NCBI GenBank assembly: GCA_009840005.1
Contig: VXOR01000020.1
Location: 1 to 64,000 of the forward strand
Source of the DNA: Gemmatimonadota bacterium
GTDB lineage: Bacteria > Latescibacterota > UBA2968 > UBA8231
Reading direction: 5' to 3'
Length of the DNA: 64,000 nt
Position 1 is the first letter of the stretch; every line of letters starts with the position of its first letter. The notes under the pieces are model-generated. The model ran no database searches. It was not told where the DNA came from and was given only the letters and a program-made list of their open reading frames with translations. This document shows positions 8,296 to 17,649 of this stretch, one piece after another. The translations under genes were made by a program, and so were the position numbers.

Positions 8296-9159
8296 CTATT
8301 CCTCAAAAAGCATACTCAGATCCAACGCCGGTGCCGAATGCGTCAAGGCACCAATCGAAACAAAGTCCACACCAGCGGCCGCGGCATCCTGCACAGTCGC
8401 CAAGGTATAACCGCCAGTGGCCTCAATCTCAACGGCGGGATTGGCAGCGCGAATGAGTGCTACGGCCTTATGCAGGGTCGGCGCGTCCATGTTATCGAGC
8501 AGAATGCGGTCTGGGCCGCCCGCTAGGGCCTCCTCGACCTCTGCGAGATTTTCAGCTTCCACGTAGATCGGCGCTGCTTGACCCCGTGCTTCGCGTATAG
8601 CAGCGCGGACGCCGCCCGCGGCCGCGGCGTGGTTTTCCTTAATCAGCACGGCGTCGTACAGGCCCATGCGGTGATTGACACCCCCGCCCAAGCGCACGGC
8701 CCATTTCTGCAAGTGCCGCCAACCCGGCGTGGTTTTGCGAGTGTCGGTAATGCGCGTAGCCGTGCCGCTTAGGGCCTCCACATAGCGGTGAGTCAAAGTG
8801 GCCACGCCCGAAAGCTGTTGCAGGAAATTGAGCGCAGTGCGCTCCCCGGCCAAGAGCGCACGCGTGCGGCCCTGCAAACGGACGAGGGTCTGACCTTCTG
8901 CGACCTCGTCCCCGTCGGCAACCTCAGCACACACAGAAACGTCCTGGTCGAGACGGGCGAAAACCGCACAGGCGACCTCAATACCCGCGACGACGCCAGC
9001 TTGGCGGGCGATGATGCGGGCGCGAGCCTCGGCGTCGCTCGCCACGGTCCAAGCAGCGGTCAGATCGGCTGCTACATCTACGGAGCCGAGGTCTTCCCGC
9101 AAGGCTAGGTCGATGAGCTGGTCATACGCGGCGGGGTGGAGAGAAGTGCTAAAGGACAT
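8296..9159 (-). CDS. nadC: Nicotinate-nucleotide pyrophosphorylase (quinolinate phosphoribosyltransferase)
   Basis: 287 residues, normal for NadC. It converts quinolinate and PRPP to nicotinate mononucleotide in de novo NAD synthesis. Visible family motifs are GVVAGIEVA near 52-60, the long conserved block TRITDTRKTTPGWR with its basic substrate-binding residues, GGGVNHRMGLYDAVLIKENH, VEAENLAEVEEAL, and the C-terminal GVDFVSIGALTHSAPALDLS that closes the TIM-like barrel. It is transcribed alone, convergent with the CYTH gene and divergent from the split wHTH/TIR gene. nadA and nadB are not in the window. Confidence 0.95.
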   Translation of the reverse strand: MSFSTSLHPAAYDQLIDLALREDLGSVDVAADLTAAWTVASDAEARARIIARQAGVVAGIEVACAVFARLDQDVSVCAEVADGDEVAEGQTLVRLQGRTRALLAGERTALNFLQQLSGVATLTHRYVEALSGTATRITDTRKTTPGWRHLQKWAVRLGGGVNHRMGLYDAVLIKENHAAAAGGVRAAIREARGQAAPIYVEAENLAEVEEALAGGPDRILLDNMDAPTLHKAVALIRAANPAVEIEATGGYTLATVQDAAAAGVDFVSIGALTHSAPALDLSMLFEE

Positions 9160-9343
9160 GGTTTCTCACTGGAAAGTAAATTCGAGCATGGATGGGAAAG
9201 AGTACGAATCTAATCTCACGACACCAAGGGTGTTTTGGGAACCGCACATGAACTCGTGAGATGCTTTGGCTTCCTTGTCGAGGGCTAGGCGGCAATCTAT
9301 TTTATTACAGACTACCTTTCATAATAAACACAAGGAGGTATGA

Positions 9344-9964
9344 ATGCCAATATCCGACGAATATGTTAATAGCTTACCTGAGATATACCGCGACATCCTT
9401 GCAGCCTTCCCGCAGTTCAATCCGACGCGCAAAGTTGGCCACGGCTTGCCGTTCCAATCGCTGTATTCAGCTTTAGATGACAAATACACGCTCGGCCGGA
9501 TTATAAAGGCGTGTGAAAACATGGCCGCAGGCGGTGTTATGGAGATCGAGCGCAAGCTATTCGCTTGTCCGACCTCCCTTGGCGAGGAACTAATTACGAA
9601 AATTACGGGCATTGCTGCCCCTACACTCGAAGTAGAACCCTTTGAGTTGCCGGACGATGTGGATAGCTTACCTGAGATATACCGCGATATCCTCTCCGCT
9701 TTCCCACAGTTCAACTCGACGCGCACGGTTGGCTATGGCTTATCTTACCAATCGCTGGATTCAGCTTTAGAGCACAAATACAGGTTCGATCAGATCAAGA
9801 CAGCGTGTGAAAGCATGGCCGTAGGCGGTGTTATGGAGATCAAGCACGACATATTCGCTTGTCCGACCTCCCTTGGCGAGGAACTAATTACGAAAATTAC
9901 GGGCATTGCTGCCCCTACACTCGAAGTAGAACCTTTCCCTCCTCCACACGAATGGGCCACTTAA
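9344..9964 (+). CDS. Tandem winged-helix-like module, N-terminal half of a split TIR protein
   Basis: 206 residues made of two copies (98-residue period) of one module: SLPEIYRDIL, then AFPQFN, QSL, a helix ending KACENMAAGGVMEI, and CPTSLGEELITKITG. The helix followed by GVMEI and a short hairpin to PTSLGEEL resembles a winged helix-turn-helix, the kind of adaptor seen in front of effector domains. A strong AAGGAGG lies 5 bases upstream of the ATG at 9344. The reading frame ends at TAA 9962-9964 and the very next codon, in the same frame, opens the TIR-domain frame. So this is probably the N-terminal half of one 400-residue wHTH-wHTH-TIR protein that has suffered a nonsense mutation, or is read through. 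Function as sensor or adaptor is inference. Confidence 0.65.
   Translation: MPISDEYVNSLPEIYRDILAAFPQFNPTRKVGHGLPFQSLYSALDDKYTLGRIIKACENMAAGGVMEIERKLFACPTSLGEELITKITGIAAPTLEVEPFELPDDVDSLPEIYRDILSAFPQFNSTRTVGYGLSYQSLDSALEHKYRFDQIKTACESMAVGGVMEIKHDIFACPTSLGEELITKITGIAAPTLEVEPFPPPHEWAT
9558..9933 (+). repeat. 82-bp identical direct repeat inside the wHTH modules
   Basis: Bases 9558-9639 and 9852-9933 are identical over 82 bp, 294 bp apart, encoding FACPTSLGEELITKITGIA and the following residues of each module. The rest of the two modules differs much more, so this segment was copied recently or is kept identical by gene conversion. Confidence 0.9.
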
Positions 9965-10567
9965 GTGGTCGGCGCTTGGAAGGTTGAGTGGCTGCCGCCT
10001 TGCACCCATCACGTGTTTCTCTCTCATTGTGCTGAGGATCGAGTTCGTCTAGTGCAGCCCGTGTACAGGGTACTAGAAAAAAACGACTATTTTCCGTGGC
10101 TCGACCGTCATCACTACCCGAAAGGCCAAAAAGCATTTGCCGCGCTTCGAGAAAATATTATCCACTGCCGACACGTTGTGTATTTTGTCACAGCCAAGTT
10201 TCTTGCTCAAGGGCGTGGGTGGAGCAGCATCGAATTGGCCTATTCAAATCTGCTTCAGGAAAATCTACAATTCCCCTCGTTGGAATTGTGCCATATCCAA
10301 TTTCCTTTGTTCTTCGTGACTCAAGACAAGGTGAGCCTGCTGAGATCAGCATGGGGTCCCCTCGTTGAACGTGGACGATTTTACCCGCCTAGACGAGTAA
10401 ATAGCGGAGCGGTGCATTGGGCAACCCAAGAAATCATAGCCTTCATTAGGCAGGAAGAAAGACGCGGGGATTCTCTAGCAGATTACGTCCAGAACAACGC
10501 CGATTTCCAGTCTATTCTCAAGAAAGAACCACACTTATTACAGAGGATCAGGTGTGGATCTCCATGA
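9965..10567 (+). CDS. TIR-domain protein, C-terminal half of the split gene
   Basis: 200 residues beginning with the GTG codon directly after the in-frame TAA. The TIR fold is visible: HHVFLSHCAEDRVRLVQPVY (strand A and box 1), FPWLDRHHYPKGQ (box 2 region), then HVVYFVTAKFLAQGRGWSSIELAYS, in which the Glu of SSIEL sits where bacterial TIR NADases carry their catalytic Glu. Such domains hydrolyse NAD during antiphage defence. There is no ribosome site before the GTG, which supports the idea that it was once, or still is, translated as one protein with the upstream modules. Its stop overlaps the ATG of the glycosyltransferase as ATGA (10564-10567). Confidence 0.75.
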   Translation: MVGAWKVEWLPPCTHHVFLSHCAEDRVRLVQPVYRVLEKNDYFPWLDRHHYPKGQKAFAALRENIIHCRHVVYFVTAKFLAQGRGWSSIELAYSNLLQENLQFPSLELCHIQFPLFFVTQDKVSLLRSAWGPLVERGRFYPPRRVNSGAVHWATQEIIAFIRQEERRGDSLADYVQNNADFQSILKKEPHLLQRIRCGSP

Positions 10568-12270
10568 CCACGCTCGTCCACGTCACGCACGAAGCCGTGC
10601 AGCAAGCCGGTGGCATCGGCACGGTCCTGCGCGGTTTGATCACGGCCCGCAGCTACCGTGCCCATTGCCAGCGCACCATCCTGCTCGGCCCCTTAACCGA
10701 GCCAGACAGTGCCCAACCACTCGGCCCGGACGGCGAAATCCTCTACGATGCCAGCCGCAGCATCCGCGCCGCCGACGTCGCCGACCAACTCAGCGCGGTC
10801 GAGCGAAAGTTCGGAGTGCGCTTGGTCTATGGCCGGCGCTTGCTGACCCAAGACGGACGCCGAGCCTCGCCTGAGATTTTGCTGGTGGATGTGAGCCGCC
10901 CGCCCGAGCGGCTAAACGAATTCAAACGCGACCTATTCCTCCACTTTGGCCTCGAATCGCACCGCTACGAACACCACTGGGAATACGAGCAATACCTGCG
11001 CCTAGCCGAGCCGGGTTTCGCAGCCGTGTGCTCCCTAGTCGGCGACGCGCCCTTTTTGCTATTGGCGCATGAATTCATGGGGCTAGGAACCGCCTTCAAG
11101 GCCCTGATGAGCGATGCAGCTTGTAAAACCCTATTCTACGCGCACGAAGTGGCCACCGTGCGGCCCTTGGTGGAGGAGCGGCCCGGGCGCGACATTGCCT
11201 TCTACAATGCGCTGCGCCAAGCGCGCGCAAACGGCCAGTACATCGACGAGCTATTCGGCCCGCAAGACGGCTATTTCAAACACGCCCTCGTCAGCCAAGC
11301 CTATCGTCTCGACGCCATCCTCGCCGTCGGTGATTGGGTGGAGGAGGAACTGCGCTTTCTCGGGCCGGAGTTCGCCGCTTGTCCCATCGACCTCGTGTAC
11401 AACGGCGTGCCGGCCGCCGAGTTGTCCACAGCCGAACGCGAGGCGGCTCGAAAAAAAGTCCAGGCCAGCGCATCCGCGCTCTTAGGTTGGACCCCAGATC
11501 TGATCTTCACACACGTCGCGCGCCTAGTCGAAAGCAAGGGCTTGTGGCGCGATTTGCTAGTACTTGAACACCTCGATCGCCACCTGTGGAAACGCGGCCA
11601 ACGGGCGCTGTTTATCGCATTGGCGACCGAGACTGGCCGCCGCGACCCCGAGGACGTCCAGCGCATGGCCGCGTACGGTTGGCCGCTGGTCCATCGCGAG
11701 GGGGGGAGCGACCTCAGCAGCGGCGAGCTAAAATTCGACCTTTTAGTGCGCGCCTTTAATGCGCGCACGCGCGCCGTCAAAGCGCTTTTCGTCAACCAAT
11801 TCGGGTGGGATCAGCAAAGCTGCGCGTTCCTGCCAGCCAACGCGGAGTTCGCCGATTTGCGCCGAGGCAGCGACGCGGAGTTCGGGCAGTCGATTTACGA
11901 GCCTTTCGGCATCTCCCAAGTCGAGTGCTTGAGCGCTGGCACCATCAGCGTGGTCAGCGATGTGTGCGGCTGCCGCGGCTTTGTGCAACAAGCAGCCGGT
12001 GAATCGGAATTGGACGGCTTTATCGAGGGAGCTTATACCCAGCTCGCCGAGGCCGACCGCGCCGACCAGCCGATTGGTGCACGCGAACGCACACAGACCG
12101 AAGCAGTGCAAAGTCGGGCGGTGGCCAGCGCCTTGGCCAACCAGCTATCCGCAGGCGAGCCCGGCCGCAAAAGGCTGCTCGCCGAAGGCTATGCAGCGGC
12201 CCAGCAGATGAGTTGGGAGCGCGTGGCCGAGGATATGCTATTACCCATTTTGCGGCGGCTGGAGCAGTGA
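10564..12270 (+). CDS. Glycogen/starch-synthase-like glycosyltransferase
   Basis: About 568 residues from the ATG at 10564, chosen over the GTG at 10552 because it overlaps the TIR stop as ATGA. A GT-B enzyme of the GT4/GT5 type: the N-terminal HVTHEAVQQAGGIGTVLRGL is the GGxGxVxxxL nucleotide-sugar loop, LFYAHEVATVRP and DLVYNGVP are in the hinge region, FTHVARLVESKGLWRDLLVL starts the second domain, and YEPFGISQVECLSAGTISVV is the ExGxxxxE-like donor-binding site. Glycogen synthases and relatives use ADP- or UDP-glucose. Overlap with the TIR gene and a 1-base gap to the lipoprotein gene suggest one transcript. Whether it serves storage or surface polysaccharide is unknown. Confidence 0.8.
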   Translation: MTTLVHVTHEAVQQAGGIGTVLRGLITARSYRAHCQRTILLGPLTEPDSAQPLGPDGEILYDASRSIRAADVADQLSAVERKFGVRLVYGRRLLTQDGRRASPEILLVDVSRPPERLNEFKRDLFLHFGLESHRYEHHWEYEQYLRLAEPGFAAVCSLVGDAPFLLLAHEFMGLGTAFKALMSDAACKTLFYAHEVATVRPLVEERPGRDIAFYNALRQARANGQYIDELFGPQDGYFKHALVSQAYRLDAILAVGDWVEEELRFLGPEFAACPIDLVYNGVPAAELSTAEREAARKKVQASASALLGWTPDLIFTHVARLVESKGLWRDLLVLEHLDRHLWKRGQRALFIALATETGRRDPEDVQRMAAYGWPLVHREGGSDLSSGELKFDLLVRAFNARTRAVKALFVNQFGWDQQSCAFLPANAEFADLRRGSDAEFGQSIYEPFGISQVECLSAGTISVVSDVCGCRGFVQQAAGESELDGFIEGAYTQLAEADRADQPIGARERTQTEAVQSRAVASALANQLSAGEPGRKRLLAEGYAAAQQMSWERVAEDMLLPILRRLEQ

Positions 12271-12271
12271 C

Positions 12272-13336
12272 ATGGCTGGGCTGGTGATTGCACTCGCACT
12301 CTCGCTCGGCGGCTGCGTACCCTTTATCGGCGGGCCGGACCAAAGGCGTCAACTAGCGCGTGCGGCCCAAGACCTCGTGGAAATCGTCGCGGTCCATGAG
12401 GGCGAGGTTGACTGGCTAGGCTTGCGCGACCCCGCTGGCGTGCAGACCGAGGAGACCAAGGTGCTCGACGACTACGTGCTATCTGCGCTGATGAGGACCG
12501 AGGTCGCAGTAGGGCTGGTCGATACGACCGGCAAGCGTTGGCGCGGCGAGGAATTAGTGGGCCTAAAGCAAGGGGGAAGCGCCGCGCTCGCACTGGGCGG
12601 GCGGCTCGAAGCAGACGCCCCGTGGATGTACATGCGGATGTTTTTAGTCGAGCGAGCAAGCGGCAAGCTCGTAGCGACTCGCACCACCCGCATCTTGGCG
12701 CGAGACGTGCGTCAGGAGCTCGCCTCGCGCGAGCTCGGAACCGACGCGAGCCATGGGCCAATTGAAGTGGAACTGCACCTGATTGCCAAACGCGAAGAAG
12801 GAGGCGTCGCCCAAATAGTAGAGCTAGCGGAGGGCGCACAGTTGCAGCAAGGCGACCAACTGCAACTGCGCTTCAAGCTAAGCCGCGACGCCGAAGTCCA
12901 CGCCTTTCTGTGCAGTTCTACCGGTGCGCGCGAGACCTTGTTTGACGAACAATTCGTCTATTCGGACATCGTCCAATACGCCCCCGGCGAGAACGATTGG
13001 ATCACCTTCAACGAACTCGATCAAGTCTATACCCTGTACTTCCTCGCCGGCCCGCAGCTATTGGCCGAAAATGCCGGGCCGTTCTACGAACAATTCGCCA
13101 CACTTGTCCGCGATGGCCAGCTCAACCGCTTCGCCGGGCTAGACCAGCTCGATACGGCCCTGATCGAATTTCTCCAACACCCCGAACCCCTCGAAGTTTT
13201 GCGCGGCGACGAGGACATTTTCCTCGGCCAGCCAGAGACCATTGTGTACGACGACGGCAACACCCTGTCGAGCCAAGCGGAAATCCTCTCCGGCACTCCC
13301 GTACTGGTGCGCGCCCTAAGTTTTTCCGTCCCGTAA
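12272..13336 (+). CDS. Lipoprotein with FlgO-like and DUF4384 regions
   Basis: 354 residues. The signal peptide ends in a lipobox (ALSLGGC, Cys near residue 14), so it is a lipoprotein processed by Lgt/LspA. Residues 40-150 (VLDDYVLSALMRTEVAVGLV and ARTTRI) resemble the FlgO/CsgG-like periplasmic fold; residues 190-270 (LQQGDQLQLRFKLSRDAEVH, then a Thr/Glu strand) match DUF4384, a carbohydrate- or peptide-binding-like beta-sandwich found in envelope proteins. It follows the glycosyltransferase by one base, so the two are cotranscribed. Function unknown. Confidence 0.75.
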   Translation: MAGLVIALALSLGGCVPFIGGPDQRRQLARAAQDLVEIVAVHEGEVDWLGLRDPAGVQTEETKVLDDYVLSALMRTEVAVGLVDTTGKRWRGEELVGLKQGGSAALALGGRLEADAPWMYMRMFLVERASGKLVATRTTRILARDVRQELASRELGTDASHGPIEVELHLIAKREEGGVAQIVELAEGAQLQQGDQLQLRFKLSRDAEVHAFLCSSTGARETLFDEQFVYSDIVQYAPGENDWITFNELDQVYTLYFLAGPQLLAENAGPFYEQFATLVRDGQLNRFAGLDQLDTALIEFLQHPEPLEVLRGDEDIFLGQPETIVYDDGNTLSSQAEILSGTPVLVRALSFSVP

Positions 13337-13345
13337 CGGTCGCCC

Positions 13346-14527
13346 CTACAAAACCGCAGCCACTGACGAGCAGAAGTAATCGAGGTTGTCCTCGGTCAGG
13401 CCAGCGACGTTGATGCGCCCTCCCGCGACGATGTAGATCGCGTACTGCTCCCGCAGCACCTCGACCTGCTCGGCGTTCAAGCCTGAAAAAGAGAACATCC
13501 CCCGCTGCCGCTCGATAAACGAAAAGTCGCGCTCCACGCCCTGCTCGCTGAGCCGCGCGACGAGCCGTTGACGCACGCGATTGATCCGCTCGCGCATCTG
13601 GGCCAATTCGCCTTCCCATTGGCGGCGCAGCACGGCATCGCCGAGGATTTCGCGGACCATGGCCGCGCCGTGGGCCGGGGGATTGGAGTAACTGGTGCGG
13701 GCGGCGATTTTGAGGTGGCTCAAGGCCCTTTCCGCAGCATCGGCGTCCGCACCGATCAACGTTAGGGCGCCGACGCGCTCGTTGTACAGGCCAAAGTTCT
13801 TGGAAAAGGAACTGGCTACCAATAGTTCGCAACCCGTGTTGCAGATTGCCCGCAGGCCCGTCGCGTCTTCGTCCAACCCATCGCCGAACCCCTGATAGGC
13901 AAAATCGACCAAGGGCAGCAAGCCGCGCTCGGCGACGACCTCGGCGATCTGCTGCCAAATATCCGGAGTGGGGTCGCAGCCGGTGGGATTGTGGCAACAG
14001 CCGTGTAGCAGCACCACGTGGCCAGAGGGGATTTGCCCAAGCGCGGCGAGCAAGGCATCGGCGTCGATACTGTTGGTACCGCCGTCGAAATAGGGATAGG
14101 TCTCGACCTGTAGGCCAGCCGAGGCAAAAATTTTGGGGTGATTGGCCCAAGTCGGTTCGCTTATCCACACGGGCCGGTCGCCCAAGCTCTGGGCGAGAAA
14201 ATCGCCGGCTAGGCGCAAGGCTCCAGTGCCACCGGGGCTTTGCACGGTGATAGCGCGTTCGGCTGCCTCGTGGACGCCCAAAATCAGTTCCCGCACGGCA
14301 GCCCCGTATTCCGCGCTACCCTCAATGCTCAAATAGCTCTTGGTCTTTTCCGCGGCCAAGACGCGCTCTTGCGCCGTTTGCACTGAAGCCAAAACCGGCG
14401 TCTGACCGCTCGCATCCTGATAGACGCCGACGCTGAGGTTGATTTTGTTCGGATTCTCGTTGCTCTTGAACGCCGCGCTCAGCCCCATGATGGGGTCGGC
14501 CGGCGCCATTTCTAACTGCTGAAACAT
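13346..14527 (-). CDS. Aspartate/aromatic amino acid aminotransferase (PLP, class I)
   Basis: 393 residues from the ATG at 14527, chosen because AAGGA lies 6 bases upstream; an upstream in-frame extension of 10 residues looks spurious. The class I AspC/TyrB pattern is clear: INLSVGVYQDASGQTPVL, KSYLSIEGSAEYGAAVREL, QSPGGTGALRLAGDFL, LLHGCCHNPTGCDPTPDIWQ, LVDFAYQGFGDGLDEDA, the PLP lysine in SSFSKNFGLYNERVG, and RGMFSFSGLNAEQVE. It interconverts aspartate or aromatic amino acids with their 2-oxo acids. It lies directly downstream of hsdR (27 bases) on the same strand, probably read from that operon or its own promoter. No functional link to restriction is implied. Confidence 0.93.
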   Translation of the reverse strand: MFQQLEMAPADPIMGLSAAFKSNENPNKINLSVGVYQDASGQTPVLASVQTAQERVLAAEKTKSYLSIEGSAEYGAAVRELILGVHEAAERAITVQSPGGTGALRLAGDFLAQSLGDRPVWISEPTWANHPKIFASAGLQVETYPYFDGGTNSIDADALLAALGQIPSGHVVLLHGCCHNPTGCDPTPDIWQQIAEVVAERGLLPLVDFAYQGFGDGLDEDATGLRAICNTGCELLVASSFSKNFGLYNERVGALTLIGADADAAERALSHLKIAARTSYSNPPAHGAAMVREILGDAVLRRQWEGELAQMRERINRVRQRLVARLSEQGVERDFSFIERQRGMFSFSGLNAEQVEVLREQYAIYIVAGGRINVAGLTEDNLDYFCSSVAAVL

Positions 14528-14553
14528 AGTCTTCCTTCTCTTAGAGGTTTGTG

Positions 14554-17500
14554 TCACGCTGCGTATATACTCTGCCCTGCGCCATAGTACGCGTCATACA
14601 CGTGCTCGAACACAGCCGTTGTTTTTTGCGTGAAAAGTTCCGGCGTGTAGGATTGTGGTAAGCCCGCGTCTAAAAACTGCCTAATAGTTACATGCACCTC
14701 GGCGCGGGCCTGCTGCCGTTTGCGCCAATCTAGGGTCAGCTTCTCCGCCTTCAAGGTCGCCAACAAATCCCGCGCCGTTGCCTTGATCTTTTCCCGTTCT
14801 GCATCGTTTAGGTTAATGTGCGACTTGGTCAAAAGATCAAAGATCGCCAGTTCTTCTTCGTCCAGCCGCTCACTAACACCGCGCTGCTCTTCCTTGCTCA
14901 ATCCTTGGGCAAAGATCACCAATTGCCGCAGGAACTCTAACTTTTCGTCGTTGAGACTACCTGCGTTGTAGTCGTCAATTAGGGCCTGAAATCTTTTCGC
15001 AAAATCCGTGCGCGTGGGGTTAAGTTGCACCAGTTTTAGCAACTTCCGTTCCACGTTCCACCGAAACCGCTCGTTGATGGTTTGTATGCGGAGGCTCTCA
15101 AATGTTTCGGACAGTTTTTCAACGTCTAATTGGCTCAGGTCAGTGGAGTAGGGCTTGCTTTCCTTAGCGATGCTGTAGCCCGCAGCTACAATGGAATCGT
15201 CGAGTATGTCTTCCACCTGTTGCATCACCGGTGCTATGTCAGCCGGCGGCGCGAGGGCACGCATTTTATCAACGATGACCTGCACGGGCTTCACCTGCGC
15301 AGCAAATTCGCCGACGGTCGGATCGGGCAGCACTGCCTTGTATAGCCGCTGCACGTTATTGGCCAAGTCGAGGAACTGCCGCTTGATCGCCTCGGGAGCG
15401 ACAAGTGCTTCCACCGCGTCGTCGAGCAATCTGATGCGGGCAAATCCCTCGGCTTCTTGGATAGCGGCTAAGTCTGCGCCTTGCTGCCGACACAAATCGC
15501 TGGTCTCGGCTAACACCTGCTCCAACGCGGCCATCAAGGCGGACTTTTCTCGCACTGGTTTGTCGCCCGTCCCTTCGCCACCATAGATGGCCAAGGCGCG
15601 TTCCAAATTGCGGAACACGCCGACGTAGTCCACGATCACGCCGCTTATCTTGCCGGGATAGACGCGATTGGCGCGGGCAATGGTTTGCATCAGGGTGTGG
15701 TTGCGCATGGGCTTGTCGAGGTAGAGCGTTGAGCAACTCGGCACGTCAAAACCAGTCATCCACATGGCGCAGACGAATACGAGGCGGAAGGGATCGTGCG
15801 GATCCTTGAACTTTGTCTCTAGATCTTCGGAGCGACTGCGCTGGCGATGCGGCCGCATGTTTAACCCCTTGGCAGCGAACTCGGCAATCTCATTCTGCCC
15901 CGGCGATACCACCACCGCCATGTCGGTTTCTTCCAGCCAAGCGATGCGTTTTTCGTTTTCCACAGTGGACGGCTCTGCCCGCAATGCCCCAAGGTGCTTT
16001 TGCCAGTGATTTTGCACCTTGTCGTACATGCGCACAGCCGTAGCCTTGTCGATGCAAATCACCATCGCCTTACCGCAAAAACCGCGTCCGCTAAAGTGCG
16101 CGACCACATCTCGGGCTACCGCCTCCAGCCGATCATCGCGGGTGATTAGGTGATATTGGCGGGAGAATTCGCGTTCTAGCTTCTTCTCTTGTGCTTCATC
16201 CAACTCGGATTCTTCCAACAGCCGTTCCAAATCGTCGTTGAAATCGTCGTTGGTCAGTTGCAGTTCGGGAATGCGATTTTCGTAGTAAAGCGGCACGGTC
16301 GCGCCGTCGGTTACGGACTGCTGAAAATTGTACACGCTAACGTAATCGCCGAATACTTGCCGCGTCTTTTCCTCGCCGACGATCAGCGGCGTACCAGTAA
16401 AGGCCATAAACGCCGCATTCGGCAAGGCTGTCCGCATGTTCAACGCGAGTGTGTCGTATTGGCTGCGGTGCGCCTCGTCGGTGATGACGATCATGTCGCT
16501 GCGCTTTGAAAGCACCGGATGCGTCTCGCCTGCTTCAGTGCGGAACTTGTGGATCAAGGTGAAGACGTAGCGGTGATCTTCGCCGAGTAGTTGCCGCAGA
16601 TGTTGACTGCTACCGGCGTGGGCGCGGCCTTCGGTGACGACGCCTGATGCGACAAAGTGCTTGTAGATCTGCCCGTCCAACTCCCGGCGATCAGTGACGA
16701 TCACAAAGGTCCAGTTCCCCGGTATCTTGCGCAGCACTTTTTGCGCGAGAAACATCATCGACACGCTCTTGCCGCTACCCTGAGTGTGCCAAAAGACGCC
16801 CAATTGGCGGCCACATCGCAAAGCCGCGAGCGCGTTGTTGACGCCCAAGTACTGGTGGTTTTTAGCCGTGAGTTTGATCGTCCCGCCGGCGACGTCTTGG
16901 AACAGAGTGAAGTTTTCCATCAAGTCTAAAAGTCGCGCCGGAGCGCAGACACCGCGCAGCATGGTTTCCAACGAGACGCGCCCTTCCTCACTTTCGCTGC
17001 CGCCCTTTTTCCATTCCGCGAAATGTTCCCATTCGGCAGTTATGCTGCCTACGCGGCTTTCGCTGCCGTTGGAAAGAATGATTAGGGCGTTGGCCCAAAA
17101 GAGGTGTGGGACTGTGTCCTTGTAGTCGCGAAGGTTGTCTTTGTAGGCCGTTTCCAAGCGGCGATGCGCGGCCTTGAGTTCGATCAATACCAGCGGCAGG
17201 CCATTGACAAAGCCGACCAAATCGGCGCGGCGGGTGTGCATTTCGCCGGTGATACGAAATTGCGAGCAGAGGAGAAAGTCGTTGTTGGCCGGTTCGTCCC
17301 AATCGATTACGCGCACTATTTCCACGGTTTCGCCGTCGTCTTCCGGGGCAAGAACGGTTGTGCGGACGCCGTTTTTGAGCAGGAGATAGACTTCGCGGTT
17401 AGCTGCCACCATGCTCATCTGCGAGCGGTCGCGGGTGATTTCGGCGCTAGCTTGGTCTATGGCCTCGGGCGGCACCTGCGGGTTGAGTCGCTTGAGGGCC

Positions 17501-17640
17501 GGACATAAGCGGGCCGTGAGCATGGCATCGGATTGAGTTTCTCGCTTGAGATCTCTACCCTTGACTATCTCCCAGCCTAGTTCCTCCAGCAGTTTAATGG
17601 CCGGCTGTTCGACGAGGGCGTCTTCGCTGTAGCCACTCAT
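14554..17640 (-). CDS. hsdR: Type I restriction endonuclease subunit R
   Basis: 1028 residues, usual for HsdR. The N-terminal nuclease domain has the PD-(D/E)xK residues in RADLVGFVNGLPLVLIELKA; the SF2 translocase motor follows with Walker A FWHTQGSGKSVSMMF, the DEAH box ITDEAHRSQYD, motif III AFTGTPL and motif VI QTIARANRVYPGK. The C-terminal helical part contacts the methylase. HsdR cleaves unmodified DNA at a distance after ATP-driven translocation. The gene starts 9 bases after the hsdS fusion stop, completing an M-S-R operon with intact frames, so the system looks active. Confidence 0.95.
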   Translation of the reverse strand: MSGYSEDALVEQPAIKLLEELGWEIVKGRDLKRETQSDAMLTARLCPALKRLNPQVPPEAIDQASAEITRDRSQMSMVAANREVYLLLKNGVRTTVLAPEDDGETVEIVRVIDWDEPANNDFLLCSQFRITGEMHTRRADLVGFVNGLPLVLIELKAAHRRLETAYKDNLRDYKDTVPHLFWANALIILSNGSESRVGSITAEWEHFAEWKKGGSESEEGRVSLETMLRGVCAPARLLDLMENFTLFQDVAGGTIKLTAKNHQYLGVNNALAALRCGRQLGVFWHTQGSGKSVSMMFLAQKVLRKIPGNWTFVIVTDRRELDGQIYKHFVASGVVTEGRAHAGSSQHLRQLLGEDHRYVFTLIHKFRTEAGETHPVLSKRSDMIVITDEAHRSQYDTLALNMRTALPNAAFMAFTGTPLIVGEEKTRQVFGDYVSVYNFQQSVTDGATVPLYYENRIPELQLTNDDFNDDLERLLEESELDEAQEKKLEREFSRQYHLITRDDRLEAVARDVVAHFSGRGFCGKAMVICIDKATAVRMYDKVQNHWQKHLGALRAEPSTVENEKRIAWLEETDMAVVVSPGQNEIAEFAAKGLNMRPHRQRSRSEDLETKFKDPHDPFRLVFVCAMWMTGFDVPSCSTLYLDKPMRNHTLMQTIARANRVYPGKISGVIVDYVGVFRNLERALAIYGGEGTGDKPVREKSALMAALEQVLAETSDLCRQQGADLAAIQEAEGFARIRLLDDAVEALVAPEAIKRQFLDLANNVQRLYKAVLPDPTVGEFAAQVKPVQVIVDKMRALAPPADIAPVMQQVEDILDDSIVAAGYSIAKESKPYSTDLSQLDVEKLSETFESLRIQTINERFRWNVERKLLKLVQLNPTRTDFAKRFQALIDDYNAGSLNDEKLEFLRQLVIFAQGLSKEEQRGVSERLDEEELAIFDLLTKSHINLNDAEREKIKATARDLLATLKAEKLTLDWRKRQQARAEVHVTIRQFLDAGLPQSYTPELFTQKTTAVFEHVYDAYYGAGQSIYAA

Positions 17641-17649
17641 GCGCTTTTC

